DNA of 64,000 nucleotides from Trinickia diaoshuihuensis (GCF_003390925.1 NZ_QUBS01000027.1:182963-246962), one strand, 5' to 3'; shown: positions 48,850-58,211, counted from the first letter of the stretch. Made by a program: numbers and translations. The notes: a model not told the origin generated them from the letters alone.

Positions 48850-51267
48850 TTACGCGTCGCGCACAGGAGCGTTGGCGATCTCGGCCTCGGCCTGCGCGAC
48901 GCGTCTTTTCACGGTGACGAAGCTATCGGGCGTCACGGAAATCGAATCGATCCCGCACTCGACGAGAAACCGCGCGAACCTCGGCCGGTCGCTCGGCGCT
49001 TGCCCGCACAGGCCTACCTTCGCTCCCGAGCGATGCGCCGATTCGATGACGCGGGCGATCATCCATTTGACGGCATCGTCTTCCTCGTCGAACAGTGCCG
49101 CGAGTTCAGCCGCGTCACGGTCCACGCCCAGCGTGAGTTGCGTCAGATCGTTGCTGCCGATCGAAAAGCCGTCGAATCGCCGCGCGAAGGCTTCAGCCAA
49201 GATGACGTTCGACGGTATCTCGCACATGACGTAGACCTGCAGACCGCGCTGACCGCGAGCGAGGCCGTGCTCAGCCATGACCGCGAGCACGCGATCGGCC
49301 TCCTTCGGCGAGCGGCAGAACGGCACCATGACAATGACGTTTTCGAAACCGAGTTCGCCCCGCAGGCGTTCGATGGCCCGGCATTCGAGCGCAAAGCCTT
49401 CACGATAGCGCGGCGAATCGTAACGGGCGGCGCCGCGAAAACCGAGCATCGGGTTTTCTTCATGCGGTTCGAACGCGGCGCCGCCGATCAGATTCGCATA
49501 CTCATTGGTCTTGAAGTCGCTCAGCCGCACGATGACCGGATGAGGATATTGGACGGCGGCGATGCGTGCGAGTCCGCGCGCGAGCCGATCGACGAAATAC
49601 TCCGTGCGCGGGGCATATCCTTGCGTGAGCGCGGCGATCGTACGTTTGGTGTCGTCCTCGGGCAGCGAGTCGTAGCGAACGAGGGCCATCGGATGAATCT
49701 TGATCGCATTGCCGACGACGAATTCCATCCGCGCGAGTCCCACGCCGTCGGCCGGCAAGCGCCACCAACGCAACGCCGCGGCGGGGTTCGCTAGATTGAG
49801 CATGATCTCGGTACGTGTCCGCGGCAGCCGGCTGAAATCGATCGATTCGACATCGAACTCGCCGCGGCCCGCATAGACGAACCCGTCGCTGCCCTGCGCG
49901 CACGAGACCGTGATTTCTTGTTCGTCGTGCAACTCATGCGTCGCGTTTCCCGTGCCGACGATGGCGGGCAGCCCGAGCTCGCGGCTCACGATCGCCGCAT
50001 GGGAGGTGCGTCCGCCGTGATCGGTGACGATCGCTCCGGCGCGCCGCATCAGCGGGACCCAGTCAGGATCGGTGTTCTGCGTGACGAGGATCGCGCCGTC
50101 CACGAAGCGCGCGGCCTCGCGAGGATGTTCGATCACGCATACGCGGCCGGTCGCGATCGCCTCGCCCACGGCCACGCCCGTCAGCAACAGCGTACCGGCT
50201 TGCCGCAGCCGGTACGTCTTGATCGCGCTGGCCTCGCGCCGCGACTGCACGGTCTCGGGCCGCGCTTGAACGATGAACATCGCGCCGCTTGCGCCATCTT
50301 TGGCCCACTCCATATCCATCGGTTGGCCATAGTGCGCCTCGATCGCGCAGGCCGAGCGCGCGAGTGCGAGGATCTCGTCGTCGGCGAGCACGTAGCGCGC
50401 GCGTTCGGCCTTCGAGGTTGGCACGTTCTTCGTCGTACGCTCGCCTTCACGCGCGTAGATCATTTTCTGCGCCTTGCCGCCGAGCTTTTTTTCGATGATC
50501 GGGCGAAGCGCGCGGTCTGTCAGCAAGGGCTTGAACACCTCGTATTCGTCCGGGTCGACGGCCCCTTGCACCACGTTTTCCCCGAGCCCCCACGACGCAT
50601 CGATAACGACGATCTTGTCGCAGCCTGTTTCCGTGTCGATCGAAAACATCACGCCGGCCGCGCCCAGGTCTGAGCGGACCATGCGCTGGATGCCGACCGA
50701 CAGCGCGACGCGCAAGTGATCGAAGCCTTTCGCTTCGCGATAGCTGATCGCGCGATCGGTAAAGAGCGACGCGTAGCAGCGGCGGCAGGCGGCGAGCAGC
50801 GCGTGCTCCCCGCGCACGTGTAGGAACGTTTCCTGTTGGCCGGCGAAGCTGGCGTCGGGCAAGTCCTCGGCCGTCGCGCTCGAGCGCACGGCGACGTCGG
50901 CTTCGCTTTCGCCGAGTTCCTCGGACAGCCGCCGGTATGCTGCTGTGATTGCCGCGGAGAGTTCGGCGGGCCATTCGCCCTGCGCGATGCAACGGCGAAT
51001 CGCGTCGCCGGCTTGCGCCAGCGTGAGCTTGCCGACCGTGTAAGCGGCGAGCGTGGACGCAATGGTCTCGCGCAGCGCATTGGCGTCGATGAAACGCCAA
51101 TAGGCATCGGCGGTCGTGGCGAAGCCGGGCGGCACGCGCACGCCTTCGCCCGATAGCGTGGCGAACATCTCGCCGAGCGAGGCATTCTTGCCGCCCACGC
51201 GCGCAACATCGGTCCGGCGGATCTCATCGAACCGCAGCACGGCCGGGGCGTTCGTGATCGCTTTCAT
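48850..51267 (-). CDS. ppsA: phosphoenolpyruvate synthase
   Basis: 805 residues, the usual length. PpsA turns pyruvate and ATP into phosphoenolpyruvate, AMP and phosphate. Domains: ATP-grasp N-terminal domain (about 15-340, 'VGGKNASLGEMFATL', 'VRSSATAEDLPDASFAGQQETFL'), the swivelling phosphohistidine domain with His423 in 'DHGGRTSHAAIV', and the C-terminal PEP-binding barrel with 'FSIGSNDLTQLTLGVDRD' and Cys754 in 'KVGLCGQAPSD'. It lies 99 bases downstream of 51367-51840 in the same direction, so it probably belongs to the transcript starting at the FNR-type box at 51930. It may be a second copy besides a housekeeping ppsA, which cannot be seen from this window. Confidence 0.94.
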   Translation of the reverse strand: MKAITNAPAVLRFDEIRRTDVARVGGKNASLGEMFATLSGEGVRVPPGFATTADAYWRFIDANALRETIASTLAAYTVGKLTLAQAGDAIRRCIAQGEWPAELSAAITAAYRRLSEELGESEADVAVRSSATAEDLPDASFAGQQETFLHVRGEHALLAACRRCYASLFTDRAISYREAKGFDHLRVALSVGIQRMVRSDLGAAGVMFSIDTETGCDKIVVIDASWGLGENVVQGAVDPDEYEVFKPLLTDRALRPIIEKKLGGKAQKMIYAREGERTTKNVPTSKAERARYVLADDEILALARSACAIEAHYGQPMDMEWAKDGASGAMFIVQARPETVQSRREASAIKTYRLRQAGTLLLTGVAVGEAIATGRVCVIEHPREAARFVDGAILVTQNTDPDWVPLMRRAGAIVTDHGGRTSHAAIVSRELGLPAIVGTGNATHELHDEQEITVSCAQGSDGFVYAGRGEFDVESIDFSRLPRTRTEIMLNLANPAAALRWWRLPADGVGLARMEFVVGNAIKIHPMALVRYDSLPEDDTKRTIAALTQGYAPRTEYFVDRLARGLARIAAVQYPHPVIVRLSDFKTNEYANLIGGAAFEPHEENPMLGFRGAARYDSPRYREGFALECRAIERLRGELGFENVIVMVPFCRSPKEADRVLAVMAEHGLARGQRGLQVYVMCEIPSNVILAEAFARRFDGFSIGSNDLTQLTLGVDRDAAELAALFDEEDDAVKWMIARVIESAHRSGAKVGLCGQAPSDRPRFARFLVECGIDSISVTPDSFVTVKRRVAQAEAEIANAPVRDA

Positions 51268-51366
51268 GAATGGCTCCCATGCGTCGCGACGAGCGGACGC
51301 GCAAGTTTCGGCAATGACGCGGGGGGCCTCGCGCGGCCCCGGCCTCGTCCCCGTCCCCGGCCGGCC

Positions 51367-51840
51367 TCAGATGCTGATGTAGCCTTCGAAGGTCCACGGC
51401 AGGCGCAATCGCGAGGCGGCGCCCGCCGCTTCGGGCAACTCGAACGCCGTGCCGAAAAAACCTGGGCTGCCGTCTTTCGCAAAGACCGGGACGAACGAAA
51501 AGACGTCGTTGACGGAGACGAGAAACTCCGGGTTGAACGGCGAGGGCGCATAGATCGCGACACGGTTGAAGAACGGCGGGCACGGCGCGTTCAGTGGCGA
51601 CCCGACCGCATGCGTGGCGAGCGTTCCGCGCGTTTCGTAGCGCGCAGGCACCTGGAACCTGTGATCGCCGTGCTCGAGCGTCTCGCCCGGGCTGAAGACG
51701 AGTTCGGCGCCCGGGTAGGGCAATGCGTACAGCGGTTGCGTGACGGGCCCGTCAGGGCCGATCGCGAGCGGCGGGTGCGCCGACAGCGATAGCGTCAGCG
51801 GGGTTGCGCGTTGCGCAAAATATTCTGCCAGCCAGTTCAT
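51367..51840 (-). CDS. conserved hypothetical protein
   Basis: 157 residues, no signal peptide or membrane segment. It is proline- and phenylalanine-rich, with 'PYPGAELVFSPGETLEHGDHRFQVPARYETRG', 'RVAIYAPSPFNPEFLVSVNDVFSFVPVFAKDGSPGFFGTAFELPEA' and the end 'LPWTFEGYISI', suggesting a beta-rich fold. It seems complete and codes without interruption. It is the first gene of a probable transcript with ppsA, preceded by an FNR-type box. I do not recognise the family. Confidence 0.65.
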   Translation of the reverse strand: MNWLAEYFAQRATPLTLSLSAHPPLAIGPDGPVTQPLYALPYPGAELVFSPGETLEHGDHRFQVPARYETRGTLATHAVGSPLNAPCPPFFNRVAIYAPSPFNPEFLVSVNDVFSFVPVFAKDGSPGFFGTAFELPEAAGAASRLRLPWTFEGYISI

Positions 51841-52167
51841 GATCGTGCGTCTCCGCTGCGATGCCGATGCGCCGCGAGGGCCGCGATCGCTCATGCCAAT
51901 CGATTTTGGCGAGCAGCGAAGCGCGGCCGTTGATATGGGTCAAAGGCCCGTCGCGCACTTGCCGCCGAGCGACATGCAATTGCGTCTTCCTCCCGCCGCA
52001 TCGTACCGGCTTGCCCGCGCCGCCACGCGCGATGGCCGTACAATGCCGGTCCCGTGTGTCTTGTGCGCCGCATCAACCGCGCATCGGGCATTTGAACGGT
52101 AATTTTGGCGCGGCGACGATGCGCGCCAAGCGTCAACCCGGTATCAACTCTGTCTAGGATCTACCTG
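51841..52167. other. intergenic region with FNR-type box and binding-protein promoter
   Basis: About 327 bases between divergent genes. It holds the FNR-type box at 51930-51943, close to the leftward gene, and the promoter of the ArgT-like gene on the right side. Nothing else is evident. Confidence 0.6.
51930..51943 (-). promoter_or_regulatory. FNR/ANR-type box upstream of 51367-51840 and ppsA
   Basis: TTGATATGGGTCAA fits TTGAY-N4-RTCAA. Read leftward, its centre is about 41 bases from a start near 51895, and CAAAAT at 51908-51903 is placed as a -10. It is the third such box in a 7-kb stretch. Confidence 0.65.
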
Positions 52168-52965
52168 ATGAAATCGAACTTGCGCAAAAAGATGTCGCTC
52201 GCACTCATCGCGGCGACGGCAGTGGCTGCGGCCGGCAGCGTATCCGCGGCGGATCTGAAGCAGTTGCGCTTCGGCCTGGAGGCGTCGTACGCCCCGTTCG
52301 AGTCGAAGAGCCCGTCGGGACAACTGCAAGGCTTCGATGTCGATGTCGGCAATGCCGTCTGCGCGAAGCTGAACGTCAAATGCGTATGGGTCGAAAACGA
52401 CTTCGACGGTCTCATTCCCGCCTTGCAAGCGCGCAAGTTCGACGCGATCAACTCCGACATGACGATCACCGATCAGCGCAAGCAAGCGATCGACTTCACC
52501 GATCCGATCTACACGATCCCGAATCAGTTGATCGCCAAGAAGGGCAGCGGCTTGCAGCCGAGCGCCGCTTCGCTCAAGGGCAAGCACGTGGGCGTCCTGC
52601 AAGGCACGATCCAAGAAACGTATGCGAAGGCCAAGTGGGCGCCGGCCGGCATCGACGTCGTCTCGTATCAAACGCAAGATCAAGTTTACGGCGATCTGGC
52701 CTCGGGCCGGCTCGACGCCGCGTTCCAAGATTCGGAGGCGGCGTCCAAGGGCTTCTTGAAGCGCCCGCAAGGCGCAGGCTTCGAGTTCGCGGGTCCCACG
52801 GTATCGGATGAGAAGCTGCTCGGCTCGGGCGTCGGCTACGGCGTGCGCAAGGGCGATACGGCACTGCTCGCTCAATTGAACGGCGCATTGAAAGCGCTCA
52901 AGGCCGACGGCACGATCGAGAAGATCGCGGCCAAGTATTTCGACGTGAAAGTGGTTCTGAAATAA
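52168..52965 (+). CDS. lysine/arginine/ornithine-type periplasmic binding protein (ArgT/HisJ family)
   Basis: 265 residues with a signal peptide ending 'SVSA' (about 27). The mature sequence aligns closely with E. coli ArgT from memory: 'LRFGLEASYAPFESKSPSGQLQGFDVDVGNAVCAKLNVKCVWVENDFDGLIPAL', 'DAINSDMTITDQRKQAIDFTDPIY', 'LKGKHVGVLQGTIQETYA' and 'YGDLASGRLDAAFQD'. The two cysteines (in 'NAVCAKLNVKC') form the conserved disulfide. It stands alone, with its own terminator. The permease/ATPase set at 34288-36559 lacks a binding protein, so this is a candidate partner for arginine/ornithine uptake. Confidence 0.93.
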   Translation: MKSNLRKKMSLALIAATAVAAAGSVSAADLKQLRFGLEASYAPFESKSPSGQLQGFDVDVGNAVCAKLNVKCVWVENDFDGLIPALQARKFDAINSDMTITDQRKQAIDFTDPIYTIPNQLIAKKGSGLQPSAASLKGKHVGVLQGTIQETYAKAKWAPAGIDVVSYQTQDQVYGDLASGRLDAAFQDSEAASKGFLKRPQGAGFEFAGPTVSDEKLLGSGVGYGVRKGDTALLAQLNGALKALKADGTIEKIAAKYFDVKVVLK

Positions 52966-52980
52966 TCGTCGGCGGGTGAC

Positions 52981-53042
52981 GGCGCGCGCCATGCGCGGTG
53001 CGGCGAAAACCGCGCCGCGCGTCGTGCGCGCCCTCGATTTTT
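52981..53042 (+). terminator. long intrinsic terminator after the binding-protein gene
   Basis: Nested stems GGCGCGC/GCGCGCC, GCGCGG/CCGCGC and GCGG/CCGC around a CGAAAA loop, followed by ATTTTT at 53037-53042. It ends the monocistronic binding-protein transcript. Confidence 0.85.
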
Positions 53043-53059
53043 CGTCACGACTTTACGGT

Positions 53060-53065
53060 TATAAT
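53060..53065 (+). promoter_or_regulatory. candidate -10 element of the EAL-HDOD gene
   Basis: A perfect TATAAT, 79 bases before the ATG at 53145 and directly after the terminator. No good -35 hexamer is found at 16-18 bases upstream, so activator help or an extended region may be needed. Confidence 0.45.
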
Positions 53066-53144
53066 CGCCCCAACTTGCGCGGAGAAAAGACGTCCAGACC
53101 AGCGTCGCGCAGCTAAATCGTAAGAAAAAGAAAGGAGAGCGGCG

Positions 53145-54485
53145 ATGGGGACGATGACAGACTCGGCGCAGCGCCCGGCGGTTGCCGCAGTCCTATCCGA
53201 TCCGGCCCACGCCGGCCACGTGCGCTATCCCGCCAGGGCACCGATTCTCGACGCCGACGGTTTGCTGCGCGGCTTCGAATTGCATCTGCGTGAATTACCC
53301 GTCGATGCGGGCGATGAGCCCGACGTCCGCAAAGCGACCGATGCCGCGGCCGCGCATCTGCTCGACGCGCTCGGTGCAAGCGAGGTACGTACCGCGCTGT
53401 CGGGGCACCACGGCTACCTCAATGTCAGCCGTCCGCTGCTTTTTTCCGATGCCATCGCGCGTCTTGCCCCCGATCGCTTCTACCTGGAAATATCGTCCGA
53501 ACTCGCCGTCGACGCGGAGTTGATCGCGCGCCTGGTAACGCTCCATGCCAGACGCTACCGTTTCGTCATCGACGACTTGCGCAAGCCCGATGAGGCCTTC
53601 GCGAAGCTGCTGCCCTACGCGTACGCCGTCAAAATCGACCCGGCGCGCTTCGATCCCGATCTGTTGCAGCGACTCACGAAGGCGCTGAAGTCGGCCGGTA
53701 AGCTCTTGATCGCGCTCAATATCGAAACCCACGAGGCCTTCGAGCAGGCGAAGGCGCTGCACTTCGATTTGTTCCAAGGCTACTTTTTCGCGCGCGGCGG
53801 CAAGCAGGGCGGGCGCCGCGTGAATGCGCCGCGTCAGGCGCTGCTCAATTTGCTGCGTCTGCTGTCGGCGGACCCGAGCGTCGCACAGCTAGAAGCCGAA
53901 CTGAAGCTCAATCCCGTTCTCGTCATGCACTTGATGCGCCTGGCCAATTCGGGCGAGGCGAGCATCGGCCGCAAGGTGGCCACACTGCGCGACGCGATCA
54001 ACGCAACCGGCACGAACCGCATCGCGCGCTGGACTCAACTGCTGCTTTACGCCGACGGCCGCAAGGTTCCGCTGGAGCAAGATCCGCTCGTTCAGTTGGC
54101 CGCCACGCGGGCGCGATTCATGGAGCTGGCATCGACACGGCTCGCTTCGGCCAATCGCAAAGTAGTGGACGGCGCGTTTCTGACGGGGGTGTTCTCGCTC
54201 GTCGATGCCGTGTTCGGCGATACGCTCGAAAACACACTCGATGCGCTCACGCTCGCGAGCCATATCCGCGCGGCGATCTTGCGGCGGGAAGGGCCGCTCG
54301 GCACGCTGCTCGGCGCCATCGAAGCGCTCGAGCGCGGCGATTGGGAGGCGCTCGATCGAGCGAGCGCCGCGCTTGCGCCGCTGACGTCGTGCGAGCTTGC
54401 GCAGATCGCGATCGGCGCGGCCGCATGGGCCAGCGCGGCCGATCAAAGCAAGGAAAACGAGGGGCTCGAGCGGATCGAGGAGTGA
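53145..54485 (+). CDS. EAL-HDOD domain signalling protein with degenerate EAL
   Basis: 446 residues. The N-terminal half (about 25-230) has the EAL-like fold, but its motif reads 'GFELHLRELP' rather than EAL/ELL, and the metal-site region reads 'FVIDDLRKPDE'; 'FDLFQGYFFARG' is retained. It is therefore unlikely to hydrolyse cyclic di-GMP. The C-terminal half is an HDOD domain ('QALLNLLRLLSADPSVAQLEAELKLNPVLVMHLMRLANS'). EAL-HDOD (YuxH-type) proteins act as signalling adaptors. AAGGAGA lies before the ATG. It is the first of four signalling genes and is a paralogue of 58212-59522. Confidence 0.88.
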   Translation: MGTMTDSAQRPAVAAVLSDPAHAGHVRYPARAPILDADGLLRGFELHLRELPVDAGDEPDVRKATDAAAAHLLDALGASEVRTALSGHHGYLNVSRPLLFSDAIARLAPDRFYLEISSELAVDAELIARLVTLHARRYRFVIDDLRKPDEAFAKLLPYAYAVKIDPARFDPDLLQRLTKALKSAGKLLIALNIETHEAFEQAKALHFDLFQGYFFARGGKQGGRRVNAPRQALLNLLRLLSADPSVAQLEAELKLNPVLVMHLMRLANSGEASIGRKVATLRDAINATGTNRIARWTQLLLYADGRKVPLEQDPLVQLAATRARFMELASTRLASANRKVVDGAFLTGVFSLVDAVFGDTLENTLDALTLASHIRAAILRREGPLGTLLGAIEALERGDWEALDRASAALAPLTSCELAQIAIGAAAWASAADQSKENEGLERIEE

Positions 54486-54528
54486 GGCGCGCCGGGGCAG
54501 TGCGCCCCGGCGGCAACGAAGTGCTGCG

Positions 54529-55983
54529 TCAGAGCGTTTCCAATTCCCGCGCCGGCGCGTGCGCGAAAAAACGCCCCAGTTCGCGCGCGAGTTCATTGAG
54601 CGCGCTCATCTGCGTCTGCGAGACCTTACGCGGCTCTTCCGAGAGCGACCAGTCGCCATAGAGCAGGGCGACCGTCGATTGATGCGCGGTGACGGGCAGC
54701 AGGACGAACGAACGCGCATCGTCGAACGCATTGCGATACCACATCGGCAGGCGCGCCAACATCTTCGGGTCGCGCGCATTTTCGATGAAAATTCCCACCG
54801 AATTGGCGATCGCGAGATGAAAGACGTCCGGCTCGAACGCTTCCTTGAAGAACAGAGAAGGCAGCGCGCGTTCGACGTCGCGGCCGAAACCGAGGCGGGC
54901 CTTGTAAAAACCCGAGCCCTGGCGCACGAATACGACGGTGCGCGTAAAGCTCAAACCGGCCAATACCGTTTCCGAGGCCAGCGCGAGCACCGGCGCGAGC
55001 GCGTTTTCCGAGGGCAGCGCGCGCAGGTCTTCCAGGCCGGCCGCGATGCGCGCTTCGGCGTTGACGCTTGCGCGAGCGATGGCATCGGCGTTCGCGCGCA
55101 ACTCGTCGATTTCGCGCATGAAGCCTTCGCCGGCTTCTTCGCGCGCTAGCGCGACGGTCATTTGCACGAGTTCATCGGGCTCGCTGCCGAGCGCACGGCC
55201 GTAATGCTGCGCCAATTCGGCGATCTGCACTTCGCGGGTATGTTCGGCCATGTCGGCCGCGCTCAACACGCCGGCCACGTCCGTGGAAAAATTGGTGACG
55301 GCCCGCAGCCAATGTATCTGCGGCGGTTCCTTCGCATCGGGCTCGTAGTTGCCCATGCCCGCGCGAATCGTATCGGGCAGGCGCCAGCGCGTGGCCGCCT
55401 CTTGCCCGAGTTCCTCGAAGCTGACGCCGAGCACGGCCGCGCAGGCCGCGCTTTCGTCCATGTCTCCCGCGCTCGCCTTCCGGCGAATCTGTTCCCATTC
55501 CGCTTCGAGGTAAAAGACGACGAGCAGCTTGCCGACCTGCCGCATGAGCGTGCATACGACGGCTTCCTCGCCTTCGCGCAGATCGCCGTGTTCGGTGAGC
55601 TTGCGCGCCACGCAGCCCGAGAGCATCGTGCGATTCAATTCGAGCTTCGCATCGATGCGGTGCGGCGCGCTGTGATGGAAGTGATCGACGAGCTTCAAGC
55701 CGACAACGAGATGACCGACGGCGTCCATGCCGAGTACCATCAGCGCACGCGTGACGGTGGTGATGTTGCCGCCGAACGCCATGTACATGGCCGAGTTCGC
55801 GAGCCGCAGCACCTTTTGCGTCAGCGCGAAATCCGATAGCACGACTTGTACGAGTCCCGTGAAATCGAGGTCGTCGTTCTTCATGGCCGCCATCGTCGTG
55901 CGCAACGATTGCGACAGCATCGGAAAGTCGCCGCGCTCGCTCATGCGCGCCCACAGCTTATCGAGCAGCGCCGCCTTTACCAT
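54529..55983 (-). CDS. HDOD domain protein with C-terminal GAF-like domain
   Basis: 484 residues. HDOD domain about 15-220 ('FPMLSQSLRTTMAAMKNDDLDFTGLVQVVLSDFALTQKVLRLANSAMY', 'VLGMDAVGHLVVGLKLVDHF'). The central helical stretch carries 'MTVALAREEAGEGFMREIDELRANADAI', and a GAF-like region covers about 325-475 ('LALASETVLAGLSFTRTVVFVR'...'SFVLLPVTAHQSTVALLYGDW'). HDOD proteins lack the catalytic HD pair and usually serve regulation of motility or stress signalling. It converges with the preceding EAL-HDOD gene and is read in the same direction as the GGDEF-EAL gene to its right, 36 bases apart. Confidence 0.88.
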   Translation of the reverse strand: MVKAALLDKLWARMSERGDFPMLSQSLRTTMAAMKNDDLDFTGLVQVVLSDFALTQKVLRLANSAMYMAFGGNITTVTRALMVLGMDAVGHLVVGLKLVDHFHHSAPHRIDAKLELNRTMLSGCVARKLTEHGDLREGEEAVVCTLMRQVGKLLVVFYLEAEWEQIRRKASAGDMDESAACAAVLGVSFEELGQEAATRWRLPDTIRAGMGNYEPDAKEPPQIHWLRAVTNFSTDVAGVLSAADMAEHTREVQIAELAQHYGRALGSEPDELVQMTVALAREEAGEGFMREIDELRANADAIARASVNAEARIAAGLEDLRALPSENALAPVLALASETVLAGLSFTRTVVFVRQGSGFYKARLGFGRDVERALPSLFFKEAFEPDVFHLAIANSVGIFIENARDPKMLARLPMWYRNAFDDARSFVLLPVTAHQSTVALLYGDWSLSEEPRKVSQTQMSALNELARELGRFFAHAPARELETL

Positions 55984-56019
55984 GTGAATCTCGTTCGAAC
56001 CATACGGATATTTGTTTAT

Positions 56020-57870
56020 CTATACCGCCGCCGTGGTCACGCCCGCCTCGTGCAGATGCAGCACGCGGTCCTCGAAGCGTTTCGCCAACTCATCGGACGG
56101 CAATGCCTTGCAAACCAGCCAACCTTGAATGTGATCGCAGCCCATCGAGGTCAGCAGCTCGCGCTGCGCTTCGGTCTCGACGCCCTCGGCGACGAGTTCG
56201 AGTTCGAGCGTTTGGGCGAGGCCGACCACGGCGGACACGATCGCTTGATCGTTGCGAGAGGTTAGCAGGTTCTCGACGAAACTGCGGTCGATCTTTAGCT
56301 TCGCCAGCGGAAAACGTTGCAGATATGCCAGCGACGAGTAGCCGGTGCCGAAATCGTCGACGGCGAAGCGAATCCCGATCGTGGTCAGCTCTTCGAGCAG
56401 GACCTTCGCGTGGGCCGGATCCTGCATGAGCAGCGATTCGGTGATCTCGAACACGAGCCGGCTGGGATCGACGCCCGTCAGCGCCAGGGCGTCCCGCACG
56501 TTTTGCGTGAAGCGGGGATCGCGGAACTGCTGCGGCGAAACGTTGACGGCGACATATTGCAGCACGATGCCCTGCGCGTCCCACTGCATGAGCTGCATGC
56601 AGGCGATCTTCAGGACCCAGTTGCCGAGGTAGTTGATCAGCCCGATCGATTCGGCAAGCGGGATGAAAGTCGAGGGCGGAACGAACCCATGCACGGGATG
56701 ATGCCAGCGGATCAGCGCCTCCACGCCGACGACACCGCGGCTGTGACTGCTCGTGATCGGCTGGAAATGCAGGGAAAACTCGCCGTTGCGCACGCCGTCG
56801 TAGAGGTCGGCCTCCAGTTTGAGGCGCTCCGCGTCGGCGGGATCGGCATGCGCCGTATGGAACGCGAGCGTATTGCTGCCGGAGGCCTTGGCTTGGGCGA
56901 GCGCCTGATCGGCGCGGCGAAGCAACTGGTCGTAGTAACCGGAGGCGCCGGTATCGTGCGCGGGGTCCGGATAAAGCGCCACGCCGACGCTGGCCGAGAG
57001 GTGTACGGGCTGGCCGTCCACCGCGTACGGCTGTTGAACGGCCGTCATGAAGCGCCGGCCGAGCGCCTCGGCCTGCTGGGCGGCCAATTCGCGCGTGCCC
57101 GCACGGACCAAAACGGCGAATTCGTCGCTGGTTACGCGGGCGAGCATGTCGTCGGCCGTCACGAGCGCCTCGAGCCGGCGCGCCGTTTCCCGTAGCAGCG
57201 TGTCGCCGGCGTCGTAGCCGAGTGCCCGGTTCACGCGTTGGTAATCGTCGAGATCGACCAGCAGCAGGGCGGCGCCGCTGCCGTTCGCATCGGCCTCCTC
57301 CTGCGCCCGCTTGACGGCGGCGGTGAGCGCCAGCGCATTCGCCAGGCCCGTCATCCGGTCGCTGTGCAACTCGTAGGTCAGTCTTTCCTCGTTGGCGCGC
57401 CACGCCGAGACGTCGAATGCGCTGATCGCGAAGCCCGCCGTGCCGGCATGACTGCTCGCGACCACCCGCATCTCGACCGCGATCGGGTACGTTAACGATT
57501 TCATCAAGTGCAACGTGGCGCGCTCGACGCGGCCGCTTTCGGCGGCGCGGGCGATGAGCGCGTCGAGCGTGTGCATTTCGCCGCTCGGCACCAACTCGTG
57601 CAGCGACACCGTTTGCAAGTACTCGCGCCGGTAGCCGATGAACCGAAGGCTCGCGTCGGAGACGTATAGAAAGCGCAAATGCTTGTCCACGTGCGCCAAG
57701 AAATCGACCGCGCCCAGCGTTTTTTCGAGTTGCAACGTTAGGGTGCCGCGTTCGTCGCCGATATCGAAGGCGTCTGGGTGTGCGCGCGCTCTACCCGCGC
57801 GCAAGCGCAGCAGGTCAAGAGCCGCGCGCCAGGCGCTGCGGCGAGATGCGCCGGTTGATTTTGCTTGCAT
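56020..57870 (-). CDS. PAS-GGDEF-EAL protein; GGDEF motif degenerate, EAL intact
   Basis: 616 residues, cytoplasmic. PAS-like sensor about 45-155 ('DFLAHVDKHLRFLYVSDASLRFIGYRREYLQ'), GGDEF domain about 165-340, EAL domain about 355-605. The GGDEF motif is replaced by 'TSDEF' (247-251), so cyclic di-GMP synthesis is unlikely. The EAL domain is complete: 'VGVEALIRWHHP' (Glu384), 'EITESLLMQ', 'FAVDDFGTGYSSLAYLQ' (505-513), 'KIDRSFV' and 'VAEGVETEAQ', so it should be a cyclic di-GMP phosphodiesterase. I chose the ATG at 57870; 21 more codons upstream are possible. It lies in the same direction as the HDOD-GAF gene (36-base gap), perhaps one transcript. Confidence 0.9.
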   Translation of the reverse strand: MQAKSTGASRRSAWRAALDLLRLRAGRARAHPDAFDIGDERGTLTLQLEKTLGAVDFLAHVDKHLRFLYVSDASLRFIGYRREYLQTVSLHELVPSGEMHTLDALIARAAESGRVERATLHLMKSLTYPIAVEMRVVASSHAGTAGFAISAFDVSAWRANEERLTYELHSDRMTGLANALALTAAVKRAQEEADANGSGAALLLVDLDDYQRVNRALGYDAGDTLLRETARRLEALVTADDMLARVTSDEFAVLVRAGTRELAAQQAEALGRRFMTAVQQPYAVDGQPVHLSASVGVALYPDPAHDTGASGYYDQLLRRADQALAQAKASGSNTLAFHTAHADPADAERLKLEADLYDGVRNGEFSLHFQPITSSHSRGVVGVEALIRWHHPVHGFVPPSTFIPLAESIGLINYLGNWVLKIACMQLMQWDAQGIVLQYVAVNVSPQQFRDPRFTQNVRDALALTGVDPSRLVFEITESLLMQDPAHAKVLLEELTTIGIRFAVDDFGTGYSSLAYLQRFPLAKLKIDRSFVENLLTSRNDQAIVSAVVGLAQTLELELVAEGVETEAQRELLTSMGCDHIQGWLVCKALPSDELAKRFEDRVLHLHEAGVTTAAV

Positions 57871-58211
57871 TCGTTCTCGCTGGCGACCGAAGTCGATCGG
57901 GCAGAGGGCGCAGGCCGTACGCCACCTCGCCATACCTCCTATCAGGACTCTTTATCGGCGACGCGTAAGAATTCTTTAGGGACAATGTACGTAAATCCAA
58001 CGAAACTTGAGTCGGGATTGGCCCCGACATGCTTTTGCGGCACATTTTGTGGACAATGGGAGCGCGTCGAGCGGGGAAGGGCACGGGGTCCGGCCCTTTC
58101 CCGGCTCCGAGCAGTGCACGATGGAGGGATTCCCGGCCTTGTTTCAGGACGTGGCGGCGGCCCTGACCGCTCGCGACGCGCTCGTTTGTTCTACACCAAG
58201 CTGGATCAGTT
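57871..58211. other. intergenic region between divergent signalling genes
   Basis: About 340 bases. It must hold the promoters of the GGDEF-EAL gene (leftward) and the EAL-HDOD gene (rightward). There is a short AT-richer stretch at 57960-58020. No gene, repeat or clear operator is seen. Confidence 0.55.
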
